Assembly (NCBI GenBank): GCA_017857815.1
Contig: JAFMCL010000001.1
Location: forward strand, 1-64,000
Source: Flavobacteriaceae bacterium
GTDB lineage: Bacteria > Bacteroidota > Bacteroidia > Flavobacteriales > Flavobacteriaceae
Length of the DNA stretch: 64,000 bases
Direction of reading: 5' to 3'
The notes below the pieces were generated by a model. That model searched no databases. It was not told the origin of the DNA and was given only the letters and a program-made list of their open reading frames with translations. Positions 27,361-36,275 of the stretch are shown in pieces. A program made the position numbers and the translations under genes. Every line of letters starts with the position of its first letter. Position 1 is the first letter of the stretch.

Positions 27361-27812
27361 TGTGGTTTTTTTCATATTTAATTTTTCGGTTTAAGGCATC
27401 TAATCTTCACGGAACTCACTCTCCTTTCGTTTATGAACTTGCCAAGTATTGTGTCTTTAATCCTCAATGGAAAAGACATCAAAAAGTACTATTTAAACGA
27501 ACAGGAATAAAAATTATTACAGAAATTTTTTATGAAAGTTTACAGGAATTTTTAAAAATAAACAATCATAAAATGAAGCAAGAAACCGTTTCATTGTCTA
27601 AAAATGAAACAACGCTATTTTCAGAAAAAGTCTTAATTCTACAAAACAAAACTGATGAAATGCTGTTGTTTACAAAAAATGTACATTTAAATCGCAGTCT
27701 TTGGAACCGTGAAATTCAAACAAAAAAGTTAATTGTCATTGACTTTTTCTTTTGGGGAATTTTGATTAAACGAAAACAAAAATCTCAATTATTTCTGCTA
27801 AAAGTCTTTTAA
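27360..27812 (+). CDS. Degenerate methyltransferase-like protein lacking its Rossmann core
   Basis: A 150-residue product overlapping the lnt stop. Its N-terminus (FRFKASNLHGTHSPFVYEL) and C-terminus (VIDFFFWGILIKRKQ) resemble the two ends of a roughly 250-residue SAM-dependent methyltransferase that I recall in flavobacterial genomes with the H-G-x-H-S-P-F-V start and a W-G-x-x-x-x-R-K end. The middle has no G-x-G-x-G loop or acidic SAM-binding strand, and the segment NVHLNRSLWNREIQ looks like a worn version of the usual D-I-H-W region. I think it is an internally deleted relic, still open and still coupled to lnt. It may be a pseudogene or a repurposed small protein. Confidence 0.5.
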   Translation: MWFFSYLIFRFKASNLHGTHSPFVYELAKYCVFNPQWKRHQKVLFKRTGIKIITEIFYESLQEFLKINNHKMKQETVSLSKNETTLFSEKVLILQNKTDEMLLFTKNVHLNRSLWNREIQTKKLIVIDFFFWGILIKRKQKSQLFLLKVF

Positions 27813-27929
27813 AGACTCAAATCAATAATTATTCTTAATTTTGATTTTCTAAATAAAAATTATAATTAATATACTTTGTCCAATCGAGTTTTAAAATGGT
27901 TCGCTCAGCCATAAACAAGCAAGTTGAAG

Positions 27930-28505
27930 ATGCCGAAATACAAGCTGTACACAAAAACTGGTGATGATGGAACTACTGGGCTTTTTTCTGGAAAAAGAGT
28001 TAGCAAACACCATGTGCGAATAAAAGCTTATGGAACCGTTGACGAACTAAATGCTTGGATTGGTTTAATTAGAAATGATGAACTAGCCGCTGAAACCAAT
28101 TCGTTTTTAATTAAGATTCAAAACGAATTAATGGTTATTGCCTCTCAACTTGCAGATGACACTTCTGAAAAAACTCGAAAATTAAGTGGAAAGATTGTAC
28201 CAATTGCCTTAGAAAATGTAATTGAAATAGAATCTGAAATTGACAAAATTAACAACGAACTTCCTGAACTGAAAAATTTCATCATTCCAGGCGGTCATGT
28301 CTTAATTTCCTACACCCACCTTGCAAGATGTACTTGCAGAAGAGCAGAACGTTTTATCACTGAACTTAAAGGTGAAGAAGAAGTTTCAAGTGTAATTATT
28401 GCCTATATCAATCGACTTTCTGACTACCTATTTATACTTGCTCGGAAGCTATCTAAAGATTTTGATGTGGAAGAAATCAAATGGGTTGCAAAAAAAAACG
28501 AGTAA
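27930..28505 (+). CDS. PduO-type cob(I)alamin adenosyltransferase
   Basis: A 191-residue enzyme that adenosylates cobalamin to form coenzyme B12. Motifs are KLYTKTGDDGTTGLFSG (ATP-binding N-terminus), VDELNAWIGL, ARCTCRRAER with the conserved Arg, and YINRLSDYLFILAR. It probably serves a methylmalonyl-CoA mutase or similar enzyme elsewhere, since no B12-dependent enzyme lies in the window and the amine operon lacks EutBC. The ATG at 27930 was chosen over a TTG two codons upstream. Confidence 0.93.
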   Translation: MPKYKLYTKTGDDGTTGLFSGKRVSKHHVRIKAYGTVDELNAWIGLIRNDELAAETNSFLIKIQNELMVIASQLADDTSEKTRKLSGKIVPIALENVIEIESEIDKINNELPELKNFIIPGGHVLISYTHLARCTCRRAERFITELKGEEEVSSVIIAYINRLSDYLFILARKLSKDFDVEEIKWVAKKNE

Positions 28506-28510
28506 CATCC

Positions 28511-28540
28511 TTGGTTTATTAAGTTAAAAATATATTTTTG
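28511..28540 (+). promoter_or_regulatory. Bacteroidota-type promoter for the DUF2795 gene
   Basis: TTG at 28511-28513 and TATTTTTG at 28533-28540 are separated by 19 bases, matching the flavobacterial TTG-N17-23-TAnnTTTG promoter. The predicted start of transcription is about 12 bases before the ATG at 28559. Confidence 0.6.
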
Positions 28541-28558
28541 CAAAAATTTGAAAGCAAT

Positions 28559-28780
28559 ATGTATTGGACATTAGAACTTGCATCCTACCTAAGCGATGCT
28601 CCTTGGCCAGCTACAAAAGACGAATTAATCGACTTTTGTATTCGGACCGGGGCTCCCTTAGAAGTTGTTGAAAACCTTCAATCGATGGAGGATGAAGGCG
28701 ACATTTATGAATCTATAGAAGAAATATGGCCTGACTTCCCAACGGATGATGACTATCTCTGGAACGAAGACGAATATTGA
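28559..28780 (+). CDS. DUF2795 domain-containing protein
   Basis: A 73-residue acidic cytoplasmic protein matching DUF2795: MYWTLELASYL, WPATKDELIDF, GAPLEVVENLQ and the tail IWPDFPTDDDYLWNEDEY. The function is unknown, but the family is very strongly conserved in Flavobacteriia. I chose the ATG at 28559 because MYWTLELA is the conserved start; the upstream frame has only a TTG at 28538. It has a well-formed promoter and terminator of its own, so it is probably monocistronic. Confidence 0.88.
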   Translation: MYWTLELASYLSDAPWPATKDELIDFCIRTGAPLEVVENLQSMEDEGDIYESIEEIWPDFPTDDDYLWNEDEY

Positions 28781-28796
28781 TCCTATAAACACAAAC

Positions 28797-28824
28797 AAAA
28801 AGTCTCCTTGGAGGCTTTTTTTTT
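28797..28824 (+). terminator. Rho-independent terminator after the DUF2795 gene
   Basis: AAAAGTCTCC pairs with GGAGGCTTTT around a small TT/CTTG loop (one G-T pair) and runs into a T tract. It overlaps the promoter region of secA. Confidence 0.8.
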
Positions 28825-28835
28825 GATTACATTTG
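28808..28835 (+). promoter_or_regulatory. Candidate secA promoter overlapping the upstream terminator
   Basis: TTG at 28808-28810 and TACATTTG at 28828-28835 are 17 bases apart, fitting the Bacteroidota promoter consensus. The -33 TTG lies inside the terminator hairpin of the preceding gene. The ATG of secA is 23 bases after the -7 element. Confidence 0.45.
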
Positions 28836-28857
28836 AAATAAATATTACAGTATACAA

Positions 28858-31800
28858 ATGAGTTTCCTAAATTCGATTATTAAAACCTTTGTCGGGGATA
28901 AAACCAAAAAAGATTTGGCGTTGATCCACCCGATAGTTACTAAAATAAATGAGCACTTTAATTCCTTTGAATCAATCAGTAATGATGAGTTGAGAGAAAA
29001 AACTGCAATTTTTAAAAACACAATTCAGAAAAACCTCAAAGAAAATATTAATGGGATCAATGAAATAAAATCCCAAATTGAGAATACTCCTGACCTAGAC
29101 CAAAAAGAACTTTTATATCAAAAAATAGACAGCCTTAGTCTTGAAGGTGAGAAAATTATTGCAAGGACTTTGGACGAAATTCTTCCTGAAGCCTTTGCTG
29201 TGATAAAAGAAACTGCCCGACGATTTGTCAATAATACACAAATTGAGGTTACAGCCTCGGAGTTTGATCGAGCTATTTCTCAAGACAACAGCTATGTCAA
29301 CCTCAAAGGAGATAAAGCGATTTGGTCCAACTCTTGGGATGCAGCAGGAAAACCTATTGTTTGGGACATGGTTCATTATGACGTCCAATTGATTGGTGGT
29401 ATTGCACTTCACCAAGGTAAAATTGCTGAGATGCATACTGGGGAAGGAAAAACACTGGTTGCGACGCTTCCGGTTTATCTTAACGCACTTACGGGAAAAG
29501 GAGTTCACTTGGTTACCGTAAATGATTATCTAGCCAAAAGAGATAGCGCATGGATGGCTCCAATTTTTGAGTTCCACGGACTTAGTCTGGATTGTATTGA
29601 TTATTACAAGCCCAATAGCCCGGAAAGAAGAAAGGCTTATCTAGCAGATATTACGTATGGCACAAACAATGAGTTTGGATTTGACTACCTGAGAGACAAT
29701 ATGGCGCATTCGCCAGACGATTTGGTGCAACCCAAACATCATTATGCTATTGTAGATGAAGTGGATTCCGTACTGATTGATGATGCTAGAACTCCCTTAA
29801 TTATTTCTGGACCCACACCCGAAGGTGACCGACATGAGTTTGATGAGCTTAAGCCAAAAGTTTCCTCACTCGTTGCCAAACAAAAAGCCTATTTGACTGG
29901 GGTACTGGCACAAGCCAAGAAAACTATTGCGGATGGAGACACCAAAGAAGGGGGTCTTTTATTGTTGAGAGTTTATAGAGGTTTACCAAAGAATAAAAGT
30001 CTTATTAAATTTTTAAGTCAAGAAGGAGTTAGACAATTGCTTCAGAAAACTGAAAATCATTACATGCAAGACAATAATAGGGAAATGCCTTTTGTTGATG
30101 CGGATTTGTTGTTTACAATTGACGAAAAAAATAATCAAATTGAACTTACAGACAAAGGGATTGAAGAATTATCAACTGACGGTGACGACCAAAACTTTTT
30201 TGTCCTTCCAGACATCGGAGGAGAAATTGCCAAAATAGAAAGTCAAGCCCTTGATTCTAAAAAAGAAACAGAACTTAAGGAAAAATTATTTCAAGAATTC
30301 AGCATCAAAGGAGAGCGAATTCATTCAATGAACCAATTGCTAAAAGCTTACACGCTTTTTGAGAAAGATGTAGAATACGTAGTAATGGAAAATAAAGTCA
30401 TGATCGTCGATGAGCAAACGGGTCGGATCATGGATGGAAGACGTTATTCTGATGGATTGCACCAAGCGATTGAGGCCAAAGAAAACGTAAAAATAGAAGC
30501 CGCAACACAAACTTTTGCCACGATTACACTCCAAAATTATTTTAGGATGTATGAGAAGCTAGCTGGGATGACAGGTACTGCCATCACAGAAGCTGGTGAA
30601 TTCTGGGAAATTTATAAACTTGATGTAATCGAAATCCCCACGAATCGACCGATTGCTAGAAAAGACAGGGAAGATTTAATTTATAAAACCAAAAGAGAAA
30701 AATATAATGCTGTGATTGACCAAGTAACAGCCCTTTCTCAGGCAGGAAGACCTGTTTTAATTGGTACTACATCGGTTGAAATCTCTGAATTGTTGAGTAA
30801 AATGCTTAACATCAGAAAAGTTCACCACAATGTGCTTAATGCAAAATTGCATAAGAAAGAAGCAGACATCATCGCAGAAGCTGGTAACCCCGGAATAGTT
30901 ACGATTGCCACAAACATGGCAGGAAGGGGAACAGACATTAAACTCTCTGACGAAGTGAAAAGTGCAGGAGGACTGGCTATTGTGGGAACAGAAAGACACG
31001 ATTCACGACGTGTAGATCGACAGCTTAGAGGTCGTTCTGGAAGACAAGGAGACCCAGGAAGCTCTCAGTTTTTCGTTTCTCTAGAAGACAACCTCATGCG
31101 CCTTTTTGGGTCAGAGCGAGTTGCCAAAGTAATGGATCGTATGGGCTTGGAAGAAGGAGAAGTTATCCAGCACTCAATGATGACAAAATCCATTGAGCGT
31201 GCGCAGAAGAAAGTCGAGGAAAACAACTTCGGAATCAGAAAAAGATTGTTGGAATATGATGATGTAATGAACGCACAACGTGAAGTCATTTACAAGAGAA
31301 GAAAACACGCCCTGAGCGGCAGTAGACTAAAATTAGACATTGCCAATATTCTCTTCGATACTTGTGAGGAAATCGTGATAAACAATAAAGCGACTAATGA
31401 TTACAAAAACTTTGAATTTGAAGTCATTAGTAATTTTTCTATCTCCTCCCCTATTGATGAAAACGAATTTACAGAAGCTCCTGAAATTGAGAGTGTCAAC
31501 AAATTATATGAAACTCTAAGTAAACATTATATTTCAAAGATAGAATCTAGTGCTGCTTTAGCTTTCCCTGTAATAAAAGATGTCTTTGAGCGTCCCGGGA
31601 ATAAGTTTGAGCGAATCGTTGTTCCGTTTACAGACGGCGTGAAAACTCTAAATGTGGTAACAAATCTTGAAAAGGCATATAACAGTGCTGGAAAACATTT
31701 GGTTGAAGACTTTGAGAGAAACATTACCCTTGCACTTATTGACGAAGCATGGAAAACTCATCTTCGCAAGATGGATGAATTAAAACAATCGGTTCAGCTA

Positions 31801-32220
31801 GCTGTTCATGAGCAAAAGGATCCACTGCTTATCTATAAATTTGAATCCTTCGAATTATTCAAATCGATGATCAATGGGTTGAATCGTGAAGTGCTTTCTT
31901 TTTTATTTAAAGGAGGGCTGCCCTCTCAAAGTGAGACTAAAATTCAAGAAGCGAAAAGAGCTGTCGCACCCAAGGGATATAGAACCTCTAAAGATGATTC
32001 GCTCAATACCGAAGAGCTTGCACAAAGAAACAGAAGTGCCGGTGCATCTGCTGGTCAGCGTCAGAATACGGTTGTAGAAACAATCGTCCGGAATCAACCT
32101 AAAATTGGTCGTAACGATAAAGTAGTTGTCAAAAACGTAGTGACCGGTGAAACCAAAACCCTCAAATTCAAACAAGCCGAACCCCTAATAAATAAAGGGG
32201 AATGGGTAATCAGTAACTAA
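28858..32220 (+). CDS. secA: Preprotein translocase ATPase SecA
   Basis: A 1120-residue SecA. Motifs include MHTGEGKTLVATLP (Walker A), VNDYLAKRDS, YGTNNEFGFDYLRDNM, IVDEVDSVLIDDARTPLIISG (Walker B), DEQTGRIMDGRRYSDGLHQAIEAKE, TATNMAGRGTDIKL-type ITATNMAGRGTD equivalents and RQLRGRSGRQGDPGSSQFF. It is longer than the Escherichia coli protein because of insertions around residues 310-480 and in the C-terminal third. It ends KGEWVISN and lacks the CxC zinc motif at the C-terminus, which I recall as normal for Flavobacteriia. It drives Sec-dependent export. Confidence 0.97.
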   Translation: MSFLNSIIKTFVGDKTKKDLALIHPIVTKINEHFNSFESISNDELREKTAIFKNTIQKNLKENINGINEIKSQIENTPDLDQKELLYQKIDSLSLEGEKIIARTLDEILPEAFAVIKETARRFVNNTQIEVTASEFDRAISQDNSYVNLKGDKAIWSNSWDAAGKPIVWDMVHYDVQLIGGIALHQGKIAEMHTGEGKTLVATLPVYLNALTGKGVHLVTVNDYLAKRDSAWMAPIFEFHGLSLDCIDYYKPNSPERRKAYLADITYGTNNEFGFDYLRDNMAHSPDDLVQPKHHYAIVDEVDSVLIDDARTPLIISGPTPEGDRHEFDELKPKVSSLVAKQKAYLTGVLAQAKKTIADGDTKEGGLLLLRVYRGLPKNKSLIKFLSQEGVRQLLQKTENHYMQDNNREMPFVDADLLFTIDEKNNQIELTDKGIEELSTDGDDQNFFVLPDIGGEIAKIESQALDSKKETELKEKLFQEFSIKGERIHSMNQLLKAYTLFEKDVEYVVMENKVMIVDEQTGRIMDGRRYSDGLHQAIEAKENVKIEAATQTFATITLQNYFRMYEKLAGMTGTAITEAGEFWEIYKLDVIEIPTNRPIARKDREDLIYKTKREKYNAVIDQVTALSQAGRPVLIGTTSVEISELLSKMLNIRKVHHNVLNAKLHKKEADIIAEAGNPGIVTIATNMAGRGTDIKLSDEVKSAGGLAIVGTERHDSRRVDRQLRGRSGRQGDPGSSQFFVSLEDNLMRLFGSERVAKVMDRMGLEEGEVIQHSMMTKSIERAQKKVEENNFGIRKRLLEYDDVMNAQREVIYKRRKHALSGSRLKLDIANILFDTCEEIVINNKATNDYKNFEFEVISNFSISSPIDENEFTEAPEIESVNKLYETLSKHYISKIESSAALAFPVIKDVFERPGNKFERIVVPFTDGVKTLNVVTNLEKAYNSAGKHLVEDFERNITLALIDEAWKTHLRKMDELKQSVQLAVHEQKDPLLIYKFESFELFKSMINGLNREVLSFLFKGGLPSQSETKIQEAKRAVAPKGYRTSKDDSLNTEELAQRNRSAGASAGQRQNTVVETIVRNQPKIGRNDKVVVKNVVTGETKTLKFKQAEPLINKGEWVISN

Positions 32221-32299
32221 ACTTATTTTGCCTCAATAATGTTCTTTTTAGTGAAAGAATATAAAATTGTAATTTGGATATTTCAAAAATGTTTTGATT

Positions 32300-33559
32300 A
32301 TGGAGACTTATGCGAGAGTTTTACTATGGATTGTGCCTTTTTTCATAGTGATGATTTTGGTTGAAATCATTTATGGTCATTTAAAAAATAAACAGACACA
32401 CAATCTAATGGATACGATTTCGAGCTTGAGCTCGGGAATGACAAACATACTTAAAGATATTTTGGGACTTGTAGTGGTTGTAATCTCTTACCCTTATCTG
32501 GTTTCAAAGCTCTCTTTTTTCACCATAGAAAGCAGTATTTTAGTTTACATCTTGGCTTTCATATTCATTGATTTTTCTGGTTATTGGAATCACCGTTTAA
32601 ATCATAAAATAAATTTTTTCTGGAATCAACACATCATACATCACAGCAGTGAAGAATTTAATCTTGCTTGCGCTTTAAGACAAAGCATTTCAGATCTTAT
32701 TGGTTATGCTGCGCTTTTCCTAATTCCGGCTGCCTTCTTTGGGGTTCCGCATGAGGTGATTATTTTGCTCGCTCCCCTTCATCTTTTTGGACAATTTTGG
32801 TACCATACCCAACACATAGGTAAAATGGGATTTTTAGAGTATTTTCTGGTAACACCTTCACAGCATAGAGTTCATCATGCCATTAATCCCATTTACATTG
32901 ACAAAAATCTTGCACCGATTTTTTGTGTTTGGGACCGTTGGTTTGGAACATTCCAGGAAGAATTGGAAGAAGAACCTCCTGTTTATGGGGTCCTAAAACC
33001 TGTAAGGACATGGAATCCAGTCGTGATTAACTTCCAACACCTCTGGGGCTTAATCTGTGATGCCTGGCATACGAAAAGCTGGAAAGAAAAACTAACCCTT
33101 TGGTGGCGCCCTACAGGTTATAGACCACAAGACGTAATTGAAAAATATCCGAGGGAAGCGATAAAAGATATTTATTCAATTAAAAAATACAACCCTAAAA
33201 CAACTTTGGATCAAAAAATATGGGCTGTTTTTCAATGGGTTTTTACCACATGCATGTTGTTGTTATTGCTACTCAATTATAGTGAATTTTCTAATACTCA
33301 AAGATTGCTTTTCGGGGCGCTTATACTACTTAGTATTTTCACTTATTCTGCACTAATGGATGGCTATCAATGGGCATTGTTTTTAGAATACACAAGAAAC
33401 CTATTAGGTCTTGCATTCTTTCTACTCCCCTCTCAAGAATTATTCTACATGACGAATATTCCTTTTATTTATTATTTTGGAGTTGCTTATTTTTCTATCA
33501 GCCTCGTAAGTCTGATCTGGATGGATGCAAAAAGTAAATTAATTATTAATGAAGTCTAA
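32300..33559 (+). CDS. Sterol desaturase/fatty acid hydroxylase family membrane protein
   Basis: A 419-residue multi-pass membrane protein. The di-iron histidine clusters are visible: HRLNH, then HIIHHSSE, then HTQH and HRVHHAI. A C-terminal extension with further helices (about residues 300-415) follows the catalytic core. The family hydroxylates or desaturates lipid chains using oxygen. The ATG at 32300 was chosen over a TTG two codons upstream. The 3' end overlaps the glycosyltransferase gene by 11 bases, so the two are likely translationally coupled. Substrate is unknown. Confidence 0.88.
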   Translation: METYARVLLWIVPFFIVMILVEIIYGHLKNKQTHNLMDTISSLSSGMTNILKDILGLVVVVISYPYLVSKLSFFTIESSILVYILAFIFIDFSGYWNHRLNHKINFFWNQHIIHHSSEEFNLACALRQSISDLIGYAALFLIPAAFFGVPHEVIILLAPLHLFGQFWYHTQHIGKMGFLEYFLVTPSQHRVHHAINPIYIDKNLAPIFCVWDRWFGTFQEELEEEPPVYGVLKPVRTWNPVVINFQHLWGLICDAWHTKSWKEKLTLWWRPTGYRPQDVIEKYPREAIKDIYSIKKYNPKTTLDQKIWAVFQWVFTTCMLLLLLLNYSEFSNTQRLLFGALILLSIFTYSALMDGYQWALFLEYTRNLLGLAFFLLPSQELFYMTNIPFIYYFGVAYFSISLVSLIWMDAKSKLIINEV

Positions 33560-34685
33560 AAAAAGAATTCTTCTTTTAGGCCCAGCACACCCCTACAGAG
33601 GTGGCATTGCAGATACTCAAAATGCTTTTGCTAAAAGCTTACAAGAAAATGGTCATGAAGTAATTCTTTTCACATTCACCTTCCAATATCCTAAGTTTTT
33701 ATTTCCAGGAAAAACTCAATTGACCAGCAATCCGGCACCCTCAAAATTAAATATCCAAAGAAAAATTCACAGCAGTAACCCTTTCAATTGGGCAAAAACG
33801 GCTCGAGCAATCAATCAGATAAAGCCTGATGTAGTTTTCTTTCGCTATTGGACACCTTTTTTAGCGCCTTGCTGGCAGGGTATTGCAAAAAGACTTCCGA
33901 ATAAAATTAAAACAATCGCTTTGGTTGACAACTGGTTGCCACACGAAAGAAAGCCTTGGGACAATTTGTTGAATAATTATTTTGGTAAAAAAATGGACGG
34001 CTTTGCAACCTTATCTGGTCATGTTGGAGAACAAATTTCTTCGGTAGGATTCGACAAACCAGTCTGGTTTGGTTTTCACCCTATCGCTGATGACCTTCTC
34101 CCAGCGATTTCAAAAGAAGAAGCACGTGATCGATTGGATTGGCCTCAGGGAAAAAAAATTGTTTTATTTTTTGGCTTAATAAGAAAGTACAAAGGACTTG
34201 ATCTTTTGATTAAAGCTTTTTCAAAACCACCATTAAAAGATAAAAATATCTTGCTAGCTATAGTTGGGGAAAGCTATGAAGACCAGGAGGTATATGAAAA
34301 TTTGATTTCTAAATTAGAGTTAAACGACCGTATCCTCACCGACTTTAATTTTGCTGAGATGGAAAAAACAAGGAACGTTATTTGTGCAGCTGACTTAGTT
34401 GCTCAAACCTATCGCTCAGCAACACAAAGCGGTGTCACTCCCCTCGCCTACCTCTACCAAACTCCAATTCTGGTGAGTGACATTCCTGGGCTTAAAACCC
34501 CAATATTGACAGATGACTCTGGGAGTGTGTCTTCTTTAAATTCAGAAGATATTGCATCAAAAATTGTAACTTTGATTGAAACAGACCAACTCAAACATCA
34601 CATTAATCAAATCAATAGAGCATTACCAAAATACCGTTGGAAAACCTTTAGTGAAAACCTAATGACATTTATTGAAACTTTATAA
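33549..34685 (+). CDS. Glycosyltransferase family 4 protein
   Basis: A 378-residue GT-B glycosyltransferase. The N-terminus has ILLLGPAHPYRGGIAD, the glycine-rich acceptor loop. The C-terminal domain has VLFFGLIRKYKGLDLLI, IVGESYED and the nucleotide-sugar segment GVTPLAYLYQTPILVSDIPG, fitting the E-x7-E-type region of GT4 in diverged form. It overlaps the sterol-desaturase-family gene and leads into the sulfatase gene. It may glycosylate a lipid or envelope glycan. Donor and acceptor cannot be read from the sequence. Confidence 0.85.
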   Translation: MKSKKRILLLGPAHPYRGGIADTQNAFAKSLQENGHEVILFTFTFQYPKFLFPGKTQLTSNPAPSKLNIQRKIHSSNPFNWAKTARAINQIKPDVVFFRYWTPFLAPCWQGIAKRLPNKIKTIALVDNWLPHERKPWDNLLNNYFGKKMDGFATLSGHVGEQISSVGFDKPVWFGFHPIADDLLPAISKEEARDRLDWPQGKKIVLFFGLIRKYKGLDLLIKAFSKPPLKDKNILLAIVGESYEDQEVYENLISKLELNDRILTDFNFAEMEKTRNVICAADLVAQTYRSATQSGVTPLAYLYQTPILVSDIPGLKTPILTDDSGSVSSLNSEDIASKIVTLIETDQLKHHINQINRALPKYRWKTFSENLMTFIETL

Positions 34686-34701
34686 TATTAAAAATAATCA
34701 A

Positions 34702-36147
34702 ATGACTAATTTTATTAAAATCACATGTATTTCATTTCTAATAATTGCATGTAGTGAAACTAAAAAAATAACGTCTCCCCCAAATGTGGTAATAATCTTT
34801 ACGGATGATCAAGGTTATCAGGACTTGGGTAGTTTTGGCTCTCCAAACATCAAAACGCCACATCTAGATCAGATGGCGAAAGAAGGGATTCGTCTTACTG
34901 ATTTTTATGCTGCACAAGCAGTTTGTTCCGCCTCGCGGGCTGCTTTGTTAACAGGATGTTATCCCAATAGAATTGGAATTGAAGGGGCACTATTCCCTCA
35001 TCAAAAAATTGGTCTTAATCCTGAAGAAACCACAATGGCTGAAATGCTTAAAACAAGAGGTTACAAGACAGGAATGTTTGGTAAATGGCATTTGGGTCAC
35101 CTTCCTAAATTCTTGCCCAACAACCATGGTTTTGATGAATTTATGGGTATTCCTTACTCAAATGACATGTGGCCTGTAGATTTCAACGGAGTACAAGTAG
35201 ACTCATTGAATAGAAAAATAAAGTTTCCGCAATTACCCTTTTTAAAAAATGGCAAGAAAATTAAGGAAATTAGAACCCTAGAAGATCAAGATCAACTCAC
35301 CACAAAGCTCACTGAAGCTGCAGTAGATTTTATTGAAAGAAATAAAAACAATCCGTTTTTTCTATATGTTCCCCACCCTATGCCCCATGTTCCACTAGGT
35401 GTTTCAGATAAATTCAGGGGAAAAAGTGAACAAGGAATGTATGGTGATGTAATTATGGAAATTGATTGGTCAGTGGGTCAAATATTAAAAACATTAAAAG
35501 AAAACAACCTTCACGAAAATACTTTGGTGATATTCACCAGTGACAATGGCCCTTGGCTTAATTTCGGGAATCATGCGGGAAGTGCGCTTCCGCTTAGGGA
35601 AGGTAAAGGAACCGCACTGGAAGGTGGACAAAGAGAGCCTTGTGTGATTTATTTTCCAAGTAAAATAAAGCCAGGAAGAACGCTCAGTACGCCAATGATG
35701 ACTATTGATCTTTTACCTACGATTGCAGAAATTACAGGTAGTCAATTACCAGAAAAGAAAATCGATGGGAAAAGCGTTTGGAATATTTGGACGGGGGAAA
35801 CAAAAGAAAGTCCGCATGAAGCATATTATTTCTATTATAAATCCAACGAATTGCACGGGGTGCGTTACAAAAACTGGAAACTCTATTTTCCACATTCCTA
35901 CAGGACGTTGAACGGAAGAGAAGCTGGTGCAGATGCTTTTCCGGTAAATTATGAAATGCTAAATTTTAATGAAATAGCACTTTATGATTTATCTAAAGAC
36001 ATTAGCGAAACCAACGACGTTGCGTCTGAAAACCCTAAAATAGTTGCTAAAATAAAAATTCTTGCTGATGAAATGCGGTCTGAATTAGGGGATCGACTCT
36101 ATGCGATCGAGGGAAGTGAAAACAGACCTATTGGAAGAGTTCAATAA
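34702..36147 (+). CDS. Arylsulfatase-type sulfatase, predicted lipoprotein
   Basis: A 481-residue exported sulfatase. The signal peptide ends in a lipobox-like LIIAC (Cys17), so it is likely membrane-anchored. The metal-binding FTDDQGY (D35/D36) and the formylglycine motif CSASRAALLTG (C75, R79) are intact, followed by GKWHLGH and the TSDNGPW metal site. The cysteine must be converted to formylglycine by a maturase encoded elsewhere. I chose the ATG at 34702, which begins the signal peptide; an upstream ATG at 34672 lies inside the glycosyltransferase gene. It is probably co-transcribed with the two preceding genes. It may desulfate algal glycans or lipids. Confidence 0.9.
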   Translation: MTNFIKITCISFLIIACSETKKITSPPNVVIIFTDDQGYQDLGSFGSPNIKTPHLDQMAKEGIRLTDFYAAQAVCSASRAALLTGCYPNRIGIEGALFPHQKIGLNPEETTMAEMLKTRGYKTGMFGKWHLGHLPKFLPNNHGFDEFMGIPYSNDMWPVDFNGVQVDSLNRKIKFPQLPFLKNGKKIKEIRTLEDQDQLTTKLTEAAVDFIERNKNNPFFLYVPHPMPHVPLGVSDKFRGKSEQGMYGDVIMEIDWSVGQILKTLKENNLHENTLVIFTSDNGPWLNFGNHAGSALPLREGKGTALEGGQREPCVIYFPSKIKPGRTLSTPMMTIDLLPTIAEITGSQLPEKKIDGKSVWNIWTGETKESPHEAYYFYYKSNELHGVRYKNWKLYFPHSYRTLNGREAGADAFPVNYEMLNFNEIALYDLSKDISETNDVASENPKIVAKIKILADEMRSELGDRLYAIEGSENRPIGRVQ

Positions 36148-36275
36148 TTATTTCATAAAATAAATCAAACTTAAAACTTGATTATTAGTTTTAACAAAGT
36201 GATTTTTTAAAAAAAAATATTTTTTTTATATCTCACATATTTTATTATATTAGGAGTCCCTAATTCTTATATATA

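Noticed and set aside
27924-28505. Cobalamin adenosyltransferase as part of an ethanolamine ammonia-lyase system
   Set aside because: It lies 20 kb from the amine operon, no ammonia-lyase is present, and this enzyme is widely used for methylmalonyl-CoA mutase.
29113-29508. Antisense open frame within secA
   Set aside because: It lies fully inside strongly conserved SecA coding sequence and has no family features.
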